DNA from: Glossina fuscipes
Taxonomy: Eukaryota; Arthropoda; Insecta; Diptera; Glossinidae
Reading direction: 5' to 3'
Assembly (NCBI RefSeq): GCF_014805625.2
Contig: NW_024003472.1
Span: 155,009-219,008 of the forward strand
DNA length: 64,000 nucleotides
A program made the position numbers and the translations under genes. Shown piece by piece: positions 34,303-43,279 of the stretch (positions are counted from its first letter, which is position 1; each line of letters begins with the position of its first letter). The notes beneath the pieces were generated by a model. It did no database searches and was not told the origin of the DNA. It saw only the letters and a list, made by a program, of their open reading frames with translations.

Positions 34303-34995
34303 GTGCTGGGTTTCCAACAATTGATTTTATTCAACCTAAATAGCGATTCCCTAAAGGCTACAAATAATGTTAGTGTTTCTGCTACGGCTGAGTCGGTTGG
34401 TAACATAGATGTTCCAAATAGTCCGAGAAGTCCTTCTGGCTTGAGCTATGCTGAAGTGGCAAGGGTATCTCCTCCCATAGATGTCACTCAATCTTCTCAG
34501 GCGTCATTGCCCAAAACTATTAAGGGTAATAGTAAATCGTCCTCTCCTCCTCGCTGTTCGGGTGTAAATGCTGGTCGCCAAACTGAGCAAGCTGCTCGTG
34601 CAAGTGTGGTTACCCCCTCTATATTTTCCCCAACTCATAACTCCCCATCCGTTAACCCTGCTGCTCCCAGTACTGATGACATATGCTTGAAGGCAGTTCC
34701 TCCTAGAAAGGCCATATTTGTGTCAAGACTGGCACCAGATACATCTGTTGAAAACATAAGGGGTTATCTGGCTGCGAAAGCCCCTTCTGTCAATTTAAAG
34801 CGAGTTAGTATTTTCAAACTGGGTCCTTCTCAAGCTAGAGCTATCTCATCTTTTAAAATTCTAGTTCCGACCGAAAATATGAATTTGATTTTAAATAAAA
34901 CTTTGTGGCCGGTTGGATCATTAATTAAGGAATTTATCCCTCGGGACCGACCCCGTAATGCGAATGCATTAGCTCTTTCCCCTTCAAAAAACTAA
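34303..34995 (+). CDS. LINE C ORF1, N-terminally truncated, RRM-like
   Basis: A 230-codon frame. The first 10-15 codons probably come from flanking DNA, since similarity to copy B ORF1 starts after them. A Ser/Pro-rich linker (AEVARVSP, TPSIFSPTHNSP) leads to the RRM-like region at residues about 125-225 (IFVSRLAPDTSVENIRGYL ... WPVGSLIKEFIPRD). Unlike A and B, linker and RRM-like region are in one frame, supporting this as the ancestral arrangement. The PHD-like region is absent through 5' truncation. The presumed role is RNA binding in the element's ribonucleoprotein. Whether it is expressed is unknown, as the element's promoter is gone. Confidence 0.75.
   Translation: MLGFQQLILFNLNSDSLKATNNVSVSATAESVGNIDVPNSPRSPSGLSYAEVARVSPPIDVTQSSQASLPKTIKGNSKSSSPPRCSGVNAGRQTEQAARASVVTPSIFSPTHNSPSVNPAAPSTDDICLKAVPPRKAIFVSRLAPDTSVENIRGYLAAKAPSVNLKRVSIFKLGPSQARAISSFKILVPTENMNLILNKTLWPVGSLIKEFIPRDRPRNANALALSPSKN
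34986..34992 (+). promoter_or_regulatory. Putative -1 ribosomal frameshift heptamer, LINE C
   Basis: A-AAA-AAC in ORF1 phase with the ORF1 stop TAA at 34,993-34,995. The ORF2 frame is open upstream to 34,959, so it overlaps ORF1 by about 37 nt. There is no ATG in the ORF2 frame before 35,079, although the conserved endonuclease start (QNVRGLNSK) lies at about 35,028-35,055. A small hairpin-like sequence (TTAGGGGCCTAA, 35,035-35,046) follows, but I see no strong pseudoknot by eye. Confidence 0.55.
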
Positions 34996-37874
34996 ATACT
35001 TCTTCAGCCTCATTTTCTCTCATTTATCAAAATGTTAGGGGCCTAAACTCAAAAATTCGTTCTACCTTCCTAAATTCAGTGAGTACGGAGTTTTCCTGTC
35101 TGGTCTTCACTGAAACATGGCTGAAGCCAGTTCTACATTCGTCGGAACTTTTCCATAATTCGTTTCAAGTTTTCAGAAACGATCGTTTGTATCGCAATGG
35201 TGGTGGTGTTTTAATTGCTATTTCTACGGCACTCCCCACCTATTCGTTTGAATTTCCAACTACTCCCGATGTTGAATTTATCGCCATTCGAGTGAAATTT
35301 CCTAACAAACACTTATATGTGACCTGCTCCTATATTCCCCCAAATTCGGATATCTCTGTATATAAGAAACAGGCCGCCCTCATTTGTGAAGTGGCCAAGC
35401 AATCTAAATCTACCGATATAGTCCTTGCGTTGGGTGACTTCAACTTGCCTCAAGTCAATTGGTTTTACAGTGATAGTTCTGGCTGTTTGATTCCTTCCTC
35501 AACATCTGATAAAGCCGTTGTGTTCTTCAATGAATTATTTGATAATAATTTAGTTCAATACAATGGTACCCCTAATTGTAATGGGAGATTTCTTGATCTC
35601 TGCTTTGCAAATTTTCCTGAGGTTTGCGTTAATCGTTGTCTTCCGGTTAGTTTACCTGAGGATCCATATCATCCAGCATTGGGTGTTTCCTTTCATTACA
35701 AGTCTGTTGGTTCGTTGAACCTCTATAATGTTCCAAATTCAAATTTTTCATATCAACGTTATGATTTCCATAAAATCAATGTTTCCATACTAAAATCTCA
35801 TCTTTCTCATTTTGTGCTCGATTTCTCAGAGGGAAGCATTGATAGCTTACTGTCGTCGTTCTACAATGTATTAAATCAAGCTATTTCTGCATCCGTTCCG
35901 ATCAAGCAGTCCCGTCCTCGAAGTAAGGATCCCCCGTGGTTTAATAAGACAATTAAATACTACAAGAATAGGAAAAACAAGTTGTTCAAAAAATTTTCGA
36001 AAAGTGGTTCTTCTTTCGACTATTTCGCTTACTCTGTTGCAAGGCATAAATTTAATTCCCTCAACCGCCAATACTACTGCAGATACCTTCAGTTTGTTAA
36101 ATCCTCCTTGTTTGCTAACCCTAAATACTTTTTCAAGTTCGTTAATTCCAAAAGAAAAATCTCCATAAACCCGTCGTTTGTGTCTTTTAATGTCTCCGAG
36201 TCCTCGGATGATTTTGAATCCTCAAATCTCTTTGCGGAATACTTCCGACAGAACTTTTCAACTGCCAATTTTGATTTATCGGAAAATTATCCATATTCGA
36301 TTTCTAATTCGGTTTCAATTCCTAACTTTGTTATATCGGAAAATGACGTTTTTGAAGGATTGAACTCTCTGAAATATAATTGTTCGCCTGGACCCGATGG
36401 CATCCCCTCGTGTGTACTTATATCTTGTGCTGGCGAGCTTTGTGATGTTATCTCAAAGATTTTTAATAAGTCTTTGAATTTAGGTGTTTTCCCTTTGTGT
36501 TGGAAGACTTCTTTCCTTATTCCTATTCACAAAAGTGGTAGTAGGCAACTTGTAGAGAACTACAGAGGCATCGCCAAGTTGAGTGTCTTACCTAAACTGT
36601 TCGAGCGAATTGTGGCTCAGCATATAGCCTTTTCCATGAAATTGTATATTTCTCCTTTCCAGCATGGTTTTCGAAAGGGAAGATCTACGGTGACCAATCT
36701 GTTGGAGTTTACTTCTCATGTTTTCAAGGCTTTTTCTAGTGGTTCTCGCACTGATGTCATTTACACTGACTTTAGCAAGGCGTTTGATATGGTTAATCAT
36801 AGACTTCTTAGATTTAAAATCCAGACCTCTGGCTTTCCTCTCTTCTTAGTTGAATGGTTAAGCTCTTATCTGTATGGTAGATCATTCAGGGTTTTGTTTA
36901 ACCTCATTACCTCGGATGAATTTCCCGTGACGTCTGGCGTACCTCAAGGTAGCCACTTGGGACCTATTTTATTTAATCTTTACATCAATGATTTGCCCTC
37001 CGTGATTAAATTCAGTAAGATTTTAATGTATGCTGATGATGTGAAACTGTTTACTTCTTTTTCCGTAGAATCGCAATCACATCATCTTCAAAGTGATTTG
37101 AACAATTTGGTTGCATGGTGCTCTCTCAATCTTCTGAAGCTAAATCTAAATAAATGTAAGAAGCTTTCTTTCTTAAGAAGGAAGTCGTTTAGTACCCAAT
37201 ACTTCATTGATTCGCACAGGTTGGAAGACATCGATTCGTTCATTGATTTAGGCGTTCTATTCGATTATAGGTTACGTTTCAATTTGCATATTGAGTCCTC
37301 GTTAAGCAAAGCTAGGTCCGCTCTTGGTTTTATAAAGAGGTGGTCCAAAGAGCTTGATGATCCTTATATTACTAAAAGGCTTTACACGTGTTTGGTTAGA
37401 CCTATTCTTGAGTATGCCTCTGTTGTGTGGTCTCCTTCATATAGATGCTACGTTGGTTCAATTGAATCTATACAAAAGCAATTCTTGCTGTTTGCACTTA
37501 GGAATTTGGGTTGGGACCCGATTTCCCCTCTTCCACCCTATGAAAATAGGTTGCTTCTGTTATCCTTACCGTCACTCGAGAAACATAGATTTGTTCTTGG
37601 GGTTTCCTTCCTAATCAAATTAACAAATGGTGCAATTGATTCGCTCGCATTACTTCGTGAGATTTGCTTTAATGTCCCTAACCGCTTCTCTAGGTACTTT
37701 ATGTTGATAAAGCTTAGTCAATGCAAATATAACTTTGAACTGTTTAACCCGCTCAGAGTTGTTTGCAAGAACCTAAATGATGTCTATCATCTATTCTCAT
37801 TAACGGACTCTTTAAAGTCTATTAAAGCAATATTGCTCAACAAGCGCGATTTACCTATGTCGTACTTAAACTGA
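34992..37874 (+). CDS. LINE C ORF2: endonuclease plus reverse transcriptase, intact
   Basis: Open for 931 codons from the first ATG (35,079) and for about 29 further codons back to the heptamer. Those upstream codons encode the conserved endonuclease start, so I begin the feature at the shift point. Endonuclease, residues about 1-230 counted from ATG: FTETWLK, GDFNLPQVNW and a late DPYHPALGVSF region, presumably the catalytic His. Reverse transcriptase, about 400-720: SPGPDGIPSCVL, NYRGIAKLSVLPKLFERI, QHGFRKGRSTVTNLLEF, TDFSKAFDMVNH, GVPQGSHLGPILFNLYINDL and catalytic MYADDVKLF. The C-terminal region (YTCLVRPILEYASVVWSP, then YENRLLLLSLPSLE) matches other LINE ORF2 thumbs. No stop or shift seen, so the enzyme could still be active if transcribed. 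Confidence 0.93.
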   Translation, partial: LNTSSASFSLIYQNVRGLNSKIRSTFLNSVSTEFSCLVFTETWLKPVLHSSELFHNSFQVFRNDRLYRNGGGVLIAISTALPTYSFEFPTTPDVEFIAIRVKFPNKHLYVTCSYIPPNSDISVYKKQAALICEVAKQSKSTDIVLALGDFNLPQVNWFYSDSSGCLIPSSTSDKAVVFFNELFDNNLVQYNGTPNCNGRFLDLCFANFPEVCVNRCLPVSLPEDPYHPALGVSFHYKSVGSLNLYNVPNSNFSYQRYDFHKINVSILKSHLSHFVLDFSEGSIDSLLSSFYNVLNQAISASVPIKQSRPRSKDPPWFNKTIKYYKNRKNKLFKKFSKSGSSFDYFAYSVARHKFNSLNRQYYCRYLQFVKSSLFANPKYFFKFVNSKRKISINPSFVSFNVSESSDDFESSNLFAEYFRQNFSTANFDLSENYPYSISNSVSIPNFVISENDVFEGLNSLKYNCSPGPDGIPSCVLISCAGELCDVISKIFNKSLNLGVFPLCWKTSFLIPIHKSGSRQLVENYRGIAKLSVLPKLFERIVAQHIAFSMKLYISPFQHGFRKGRSTVTNLLEFTSHVFKAFSSGSRTDVIYTDFSKAFDMVNHRLLRFKIQTSGFPLFLVEWLSSYLYGRSFRVLFNLITSDEFPVTSGVPQGSHLGPILFNLYINDLPSVIKFSKILMYADDVKLFTSFSVESQSHHLQSDLNNLVAWCSLNLLKLNLNKCKKLSFLRRKSFSTQYFIDSHRLEDIDSFIDLGVLFDYRLRFNLHIESSLSKARSALGFIKRWSKELDDPYITKRLYTCLVRPILEYASVVWSPSYRCYVGSIESIQKQFLLFALRNLGWDPISPLPPYENRLLLLSLPSLEKHRFVLGVSFLIKLTNGAIDSLALLREICFNVPNRFSRYFMLIKLSQCKYNFELFNPLRVVCKNLNDVYHLFSLTDSLKSIKAILLNKRDLPMSYLN

Positions 37875-38210
37875 TTTAACCTTAGATTTTGTCATTATGA
37901 GTCGAAAATTAATTTGTTGTTAACAATTATTGGTTGCCAAGCTTTTGCATGTTTGCGATGGCTTAGGGGTTCACTTGCAATTTGGTCCTGTATCGGTTGT
38001 GGGCGTGGCTCTATGCTAATTGTGTACATGCTTTTTTTTTTTTTCTTTCTTTTTTTTTTTCCTCTTTATTTGTTTTATTGTACTTATACTAAGTTTTATT
38101 ATTAAATAATTTTAAGATTTACTTAAGAGTCAATTGAACTCGACTGCCATTTTGTTTTAGTTGAGTTTCTTGTATAAGTGGAATAAATAAATAAATAAAA
38201 TAAATAAAAA
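37875..38210 (+). other. LINE C 3' UTR and (AATA)n tail
   Basis: Holds the family's conserved block GCCAAGCTTTTGCATGTTTG (37,936-37,955) continuing through GATGGCTTAGGGGTTCA, a T-rich middle (38,033-38,060), a small potential stem-loop around 38,127-38,145 (GAGT...ACTC), and the tandem tail. The same parts recur in copies B and H. Confidence 0.85.
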
Positions 38211-38244
38211 TAATAAACATAAAGAATTGCAGCTATTCTACAAT

Positions 38245-39292
38245 TCAGGATTTTCCTATCGTACTTATAAAAACTTTTTTTATTTTTTTTAAAGGAGAAT
38301 ATCGTACAGAAGACAAATATGTGAACTTAGCTGTAACGTATATCAAAATAATGTACACCGTATTGTATCGAAACCTTATTCGTCTTGTATCAAAACCGTG
38401 TTTTACAAGTGCTGTGTTAAACAAAGAACGCCTGTATTTTGTATATGTGGTAACCTCCAACCTCAGTACTTGAGTTTGCGATCTTCTTTCTAGATAACGA
38501 TTTATTTTCTTCGCATTTACATGGTATATTATTGATAGTTATAAAATACTCTTCATCTCAATCGATTTCTAGACATCTAGAAATTGGTATCTGTAGTATT
38601 GCTTTTAAATCAGGTATAAAGGTTTTTATTGCTATAAATAGCGAACTATTTTTGTAGTAAGAAATGTGCAATTTCGTTAATTCAAGTATAAAAAAAAAAT
38701 ATCGTAATCGATGATTTCATCTGATGTCAATACATCTGGGTGTAGAATATGGTTCTTTGGGGAGGATATACTATCTTCAATTTGACTTATTGTATCTTCG
38801 ATAAATTTAAATATAGATGTTACATCGAAATCAAATAGTTGCCTTACAATTACATAATTTTATGGTTTCACAAAAAAAGTTTTAATCGTATTTCGGTCAG
38901 ATTGGATGGTAGCCTTTAGTATATTATTGCTGTCGCAAAAATGATCGTCCTGGATTGAGGGCATCTGTGACAAAATCAACATTATTGTTATCACAATCTC
39001 TAAATATAACTGGAAATTTGATGGTATTTGCAAGGACGCTGTTTAGATTCCTTTTTACAAACTTCGGTTATACTCTATGTCAAACACTCTTGTATTTTTT
39101 AATTTGTCACTCTTGTCTATGTCCGAAACAATTTTCGCGGTTTTTGTTTTGTTTGCTTAATGCGCAACTTGCTCAACTTCGGAAGAAACATATTTGATTG
39201 TTAAACGAAGAGTATTGTTATAAAATCCAGTAGCTTTGGCGATTTGGATTATTACCGCCATTTTTTCTTCAAGACTCAAAGTTCAAATTTTT
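38245..39292 (-). pseudogene. env: Errantivirus env-like remnant
   Basis: The minus strand at about 38,920-38,690 reads as an envelope ectodomain stretch with FIEDTISQIEDSISSPK, then ILHPDVLTSDEII, the helical and following segment downstream of the fusion region in gypsy-group env. Lower down (about 38,600-38,470), ISRCLEID and INNIPCKCEENKSL look like the Cys-containing ectodomain part. Frames are broken many times. An upstream stretch (about 39,270-39,130) may belong to the surface domain. A SINE (39,300-39,471) separates it from possible 5' coding sequence. Identification rests on pattern and is less sure than for the other two env pieces. Confidence 0.55.
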
Positions 39293-39299
39293 TCAGAAA

Positions 39300-39471
39300 T
39301 TATTATTATTGTTAGTTTAGCCAGAGAATAAATTCCAAGGCCAAAGTCTTAAAGCACTAGTATCTAAGGCTTTCGGCTTTATTAAACACTCTACCGCACC
39401 TGAGATTTGAATCCACGACTACTGAGTTGTTAGTCTTGACTTTTGCTTGCTCGGCCGCTCAGGCGGACTTC
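39300..39471 (-). mobile_element. tRNA-derived SINE with 7-bp target duplication
   Basis: On the minus strand: head with CCGCCTGAGCGGCCGAGC, B-box-like GGATTCAAATCTC (39,403-39,415), body TGCGGTAGAGTGTTTAATAA and GATACTAGTGCTTTA, and a short (AAT)n tail. Flanked by TCAGAAA at 39,293-39,299 and 39,472-39,478. It inserted into the env-like remnant. Its A-box region is better preserved than in the 13.7 kb copy. Confidence 0.85.
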
Positions 39472-39479
39472 TCAGAAAC

Positions 39480-40110
39480 TGTATGCCTTAGTCATTCAAT
39501 ATCTGAGTTGACTCAATAACTATTAGATTTCGATTCATGATATTCTATGTTCTCTTCATTTAAAAGTTTGCGAATATCTTCTCCATTATCAAAAGCAAAC
39601 TTATTTATATTTCCTTTTATTGCTAACAATTCTTCTATTTTTTGAAGCTATTTGTCTTTTTAATTTTTGTTGAGTTACTAACTTTTGCGCAAAATAAGAG
39701 CACTTCGCAAATTTAACATCACACATGTTCCGAAAAATTTCTTTAATTGCTTTTTGAAACTTAAAGCAAGTTATATCGTTTAGTTTAGAATAGATTACTA
39801 AGCGGCCTTTTGAGAAATGACTACAATGAATATTACCGATATTCTAAGAGTTTAACTTTGCTCTATCTATATATATTTTGTTTTTGCCGACTAATTGTCC
39901 TGTTTCATCATTTTTATTGTCTGTTATTATTTGTGTTTTGCATCTATTAACGACTTTGTCCAAATCGGAGAAGTTGTCTTTTAATTCCTCTTTTTGATGG
40001 GCGACTGATTTTACCTTTAAGAGAGACGAGCTTTTCGGGCTTTCTTTTGACGAATTTTCCCTTGCACTGATACTTCCGATGGCCACTGAATTTGTCCCAT
40101 TCAAAGAAAA
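39480..40110 (-). pseudogene. Unrecognised decayed coding region upstream of the env-like remnant
   Basis: An open stretch of 86 codons (40,104-39,844), Ser/Lys-rich, continues past one stop into CSHFSKGRLVIYSKLND and a Lys-rich helical-looking segment to about 39,600. After a frame change it goes on with KFAFDNGEDIRKLLNEENIE (about 39,595-39,540). The continuity over some 500 nt suggests real former coding sequence, on the same strand and upstream of the env-like remnant. It may be an env surface domain or another errantivirus ORF. I cannot name it. Confidence 0.4.
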
Positions 40111-40289
40111 CAGAAGAGAAAATGGAATCTGAACCGTAACAAAGAACGCTCTTTAATAACGGTAAAATAGTAGTGAGGAAAAAATAGTTACTACACCAAA
40201 GCTGAGAAAGTAAAGTCTCTCATTAAAAAATGAAACGGACTAGGAACAATTTATAAAATCCTGACAGCAGGAATAAAATACATGACGAA

Positions 40290-40780
40290 GTGAATAGCAA
40301 GAGTCAAATAAACCAACACCGCGGCCATAGCACGAACCGAAATAGCACAAAAATCACAAAAGGAACAACACCAAGAGCAACGCTAACAAAAGCAAAAATG
40401 ATAGTGAAACAATCTAAAAACGGCTTTGAAAGCAACAACAGCACAAGTGACAAGAAGATCACTAGTAGCAAAAGTACCAGCAATAATAACAGAAAACATT
40501 ATCAACAGTAACAATAGAATTGTTAAAAAATCAGTATATATCCACAAAACAACAATAGTGGGTCCATAAACACCAGCAATAATAATTGCGACTAAAAAAA
40601 AAAAAAGATCGCAATAATAAACCACAAGGGCATTAATGGTAGCAAAACATCGAGCAAAAATACAAGCAGAACAATAACACCAACAATTAAACAATAACAA
40701 GCCTAATAATAATACATTACAGAAAGGAAACAATACACCAACCATACTCGATAATAACAGCTACAACAACAATCACAGTA
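40290..40780. repeat. CAA/AAC-rich low-complexity region
   Basis: Plus strand dominated by AAC, ACA and AAT triplets with short runs such as AAAAAAAAAAAAGATCG (40,595-40,611). Open frames here (such as 40,290-40,511, Asn/Ser/Lys-rich, and the reverse one at 40,383-40,745) follow from the composition. Confidence 0.7.
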
Positions 40781-41464
40781 GCAGATGAAACTGCAGCACC
40801 GGATATAGAATATATAGAAATTAAAGCTGTAAACAGCTGTCTAGGGGTTTTATGTTCCCGCCACATTCGAAACAAAAAAGCATTCTATTCCCACCCCGAA
40901 ACCGCACCCTGTATCATTTAGGCTGTGATTTGGTTGGGTAATAGCCATATATAATGAGCGGTCATTAGACAAAACCATAACGCTTACCGGTCTACCTATC
41001 AGCAGCTACACCCAACACTTATCGATAGAGCGAGCGTTCAAACATGATTTGAATCATTAAGTATGGTATGAAAGTCTATAATCGACTACTATAATATAGG
41101 GGGCCGTGCATACATTTCTTCGCGATATAAGCACACACTCGCAAATCTTGGCCTGATATATCCTATCTTGGGAATCTCAGATAAGAGAAAACAGTGATAT
41201 CCCAGATTCTCGCTTACCTGGAAATTATTCGTAATTTTATAGCACAGAGGCAGAAACGATGTCCCAAAAATTACGTAAGGTTTATATTTGTCGCTCTTTG
41301 TTCAGTAAAGTGTTGGCAACCCAAATAAAAAAAAAACAGTTCGACAGCTGACAATTTAAGGTTAGTAAAAATGCAGCATTACTCAAGAGAGTAATAAGTT
41401 TTCGTTGTAAGACACTGTTTCGCAAATGTGTTTGGTCTAGCAATGACTGTAGCTAGTACCTGAT
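40781..41464. other. Unassigned
   Basis: No recognised motif on either strand. Confidence 0.35.
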
Positions 41465-41775
41465 ATCCTTCACTCTGATAACCTGTTTGTTTCTGCCTAA
41501 ATTGGATGATATTGATGTGAACCACACGTGGCTTTTACAAGACAGTGCCACAAGCCATACATCTCGCGAAATAATTCAATTACTACATAAACCGTTTTCT
41601 GATCCCGTACTCTCTTGTTTCAGCGATCACAATTTCAATTCAAAAGTGCGTATGTGCCACCAAACCCGTGGAGGCAACTTGCCTGATATGCTATGCCGCA
41701 CAAAACCTTGGACTACGTACATTATGACTCACTAAAGAAATTACAATTGAAAAAATAAACACTATTTTGTACTAG
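41465..41775 (+). pseudogene. Tc1/mariner-superfamily transposase 3' fragment
   Basis: The open frame 41,487-41,735 starts with KLDDIDVNHTWLLQDSATSH, corresponding to the line that carries the second catalytic Asp (QQDGATCH in intact relatives), and SREIIQLLHKPFSD. It then jumps to a C-terminal RGGNLPDMLC segment, so the third catalytic residue and intervening sequence are deleted. An A-rich AAAATAAACAC stretch follows. Different from the two mariner remnants at 33 and 42 kb. Confidence 0.65.
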
Positions 41776-41814
41776 GTGATTGCATGTATTTTCATCATTT
41801 TTTCACCTGAAAAA

Positions 41815-42430
41815 GGCACTTATTGAGAAAAATTGGTACAGTCGATACCGTGTCGAAAGAACAATATTTTCTCGGCAGCGATCGACCTATTTTCGCATTT
41901 CTTCAGCTTTTCCAAATCGCGTAATTACGTTAGTTGCCGTAGAACTTCCTATTTGAGCTGTAACAATGGACAAGTCTGACGATTTGTGCATTGTCACGAA
42001 AGAGGATGACTTTGCGTCCTTTAGTCGCTTCTACTGGTCTTTTTTCCGACAATACATTGTCAAATTAGGTCAACTGACGTCGGTAGACATTCGCAGTAAC
42101 AGTTTCATTCTGGGTTAGCAGCTCATAATACATCAGACCTTGCTGATCCCCCCATATGCACAACAAAATTGTGTGGCCATGAATATTCTGCTCCGGTATC
42201 CATGTGGAAAGATCTGATGGACTCAAGGCTGTTTGCGCTTAGGATTGTCGTAGTAGAATCACTTTCCATTGCCATTGACAACATGCATCAAAAACACTTA
42301 TTTCTTTGCCTGGCAAACAATGTTGAAAAAAAACAATTGGGATATGACTGAGCAGTATTGCCATAAGTGTCTAAAAGTTTTCGATGAGTTTCGGTGACAG
42401 ATTTCTTCAAATCATAAAACAAAAGTAATA
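41815..42430 (-). pseudogene. mariner-family transposase remnant (M1)
   Basis: On the minus strand: VTETHRKLLDTYGNTAQSY near 42,400-42,345 (helix-turn-helix domain), then a jump to LLCIWGDQQGLMYYELL (42,165-42,115), NETVTANVYRRQLT, LSEKRP and KVILFRDNAQ (42,005-41,975; the second catalytic Asp region, HDNARPH in active relatives). It ends in a diverged region near 41,830. Middle and C-terminal parts are missing, so inactive. Motif wording differs from M2 at 33 kb, so these are separate mariner lineages. Confidence 0.75.
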
Positions 42431-42794
42431 AATGTCGAAGACACAATTTTTTACTTTCTATGATTAGAGTCTGTATGCACTGAGTAACTCAAAAATACTA
42501 AATTGAAAACTGTTATTTTAGGTATAGAAAGGTCAAAATCATGAAATTTAATGATTATGTACACTGATCTTTCCCATTTGTTTATAATTTTCACGCATGG
42601 AAGTCGCTTATCAAGGTACATGCAACCGCTTAATATAGAATGCAAATCTTACGTAAATTTTGGAACGCCTTATAAGTACACAACGATGTGGTTTGCCAGC
42701 GCTAGTAATATTATGGCGCTCAAGATCCAGAATTCACTTCCTTATGCATCAAAATTTGGAACATATGATTTCTAAGAAGTGATATCATATCCTT

Positions 42795-42915
42795 GAGTAA
42801 AAGAGAAAGAGAGAGAGAGAAAGCAAGAAAGAGAGAGAAAAGGAAACAAAGAGAGAGAAAAAGAAAGAAAGAGAGAGAAAGAAAGAAAGAGAGAGAGAGA
42901 GAGAAAGGGAGAGAT
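42795..42915. repeat. GA/GAAA microsatellite
   Basis: Purine-only tract of (GA)n and (GAAA)n units about 120 nt long. It lies just beyond the truncated 3' LTR of the 43-48 kb element. Open frames through it on the minus strand (Ser/Leu/Phe repeats) are composition artefacts. Confidence 0.95.
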
Positions 42916-42959
42916 AGAGATAAAAGAACTGAGAAGCCTTAATAAGCAAGTATTAGGAA

Positions 42960-43260
42960 TTGCCAACTTGATTCCACAAATATTCTATTTATATCATATT
43001 ATTAGTACCTAATTTTATAGCTTCATTTTCAGTTCTTTAACCTGCTTTTCTGGTACTTGTTTTCCTCGCCCGGCACCTAAATGACGCGCGGCGAATGTGC
43101 ATTTAGCTTTTACCTGCCTTCTTTTCCGCTAATCGTTTCCATCGGCGGGCATCTGTATGATGGGCCACGAATGTGCATTTGGTTTCTTTTCACTTTAAAA
43201 AATTTATTATTTGTGAAAATGACTTAGCTGAAATGAACTGGGTTTGGGATTTCCGTAACA
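42960..43260 (-). repeat. 3' LTR, truncated
   Basis: On the minus strand starts TGTTACGGAAATCCC right after the polypurine tract. It contains the two-unit internal duplication also seen in the solo LTRs (units starting GCACATTCGTGGCCCATCAT and GCACATTCGCCGCGCGTCAT). It ends near 42,960, before the R/U5 part, so roughly the last third is lost next to the GA tract. Confidence 0.85.
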
Positions 43261-43270
43261 CTACCCTCCA
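43261..43270 (-). promoter_or_regulatory. Polypurine tract
   Basis: TGGAGGGTAG on the minus strand, immediately before the LTR start TGTTACGG; the usual primer site for plus-strand DNA synthesis. Confidence 0.8.
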
Positions 43271-43279
43271 CTTAATCTT

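Larger units (their letters stand above)
34303..38205 (+). mobile_element. LINE copy C, 5' truncated with an open ORF2
   Basis: Contains the C-terminal two thirds of ORF1, the frameshift-type junction, a fully open ORF2, a 3' UTR of about 330 nt and an (AATA)n tail at 38,184-38,210. Similarity to copy B begins at about 34,330-34,350, so the PHD-like N-terminus, 5' UTR and promoter are missing. It is the youngest-looking copy by coding integrity. No target duplication could be set with confidence. Confidence 0.93.

Noticed and set aside
40290..40745. Asn/Ser/Lys-rich frame and its reverse-strand hydrophobic partner
   Set aside because: Explained by CAA/AAC low complexity; no conserved motif or start context.
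42772..42966. Minus-strand frame rich in Ser, Leu and Phe
   Set aside because: It is the translation of the GA microsatellite, a composition artefact.
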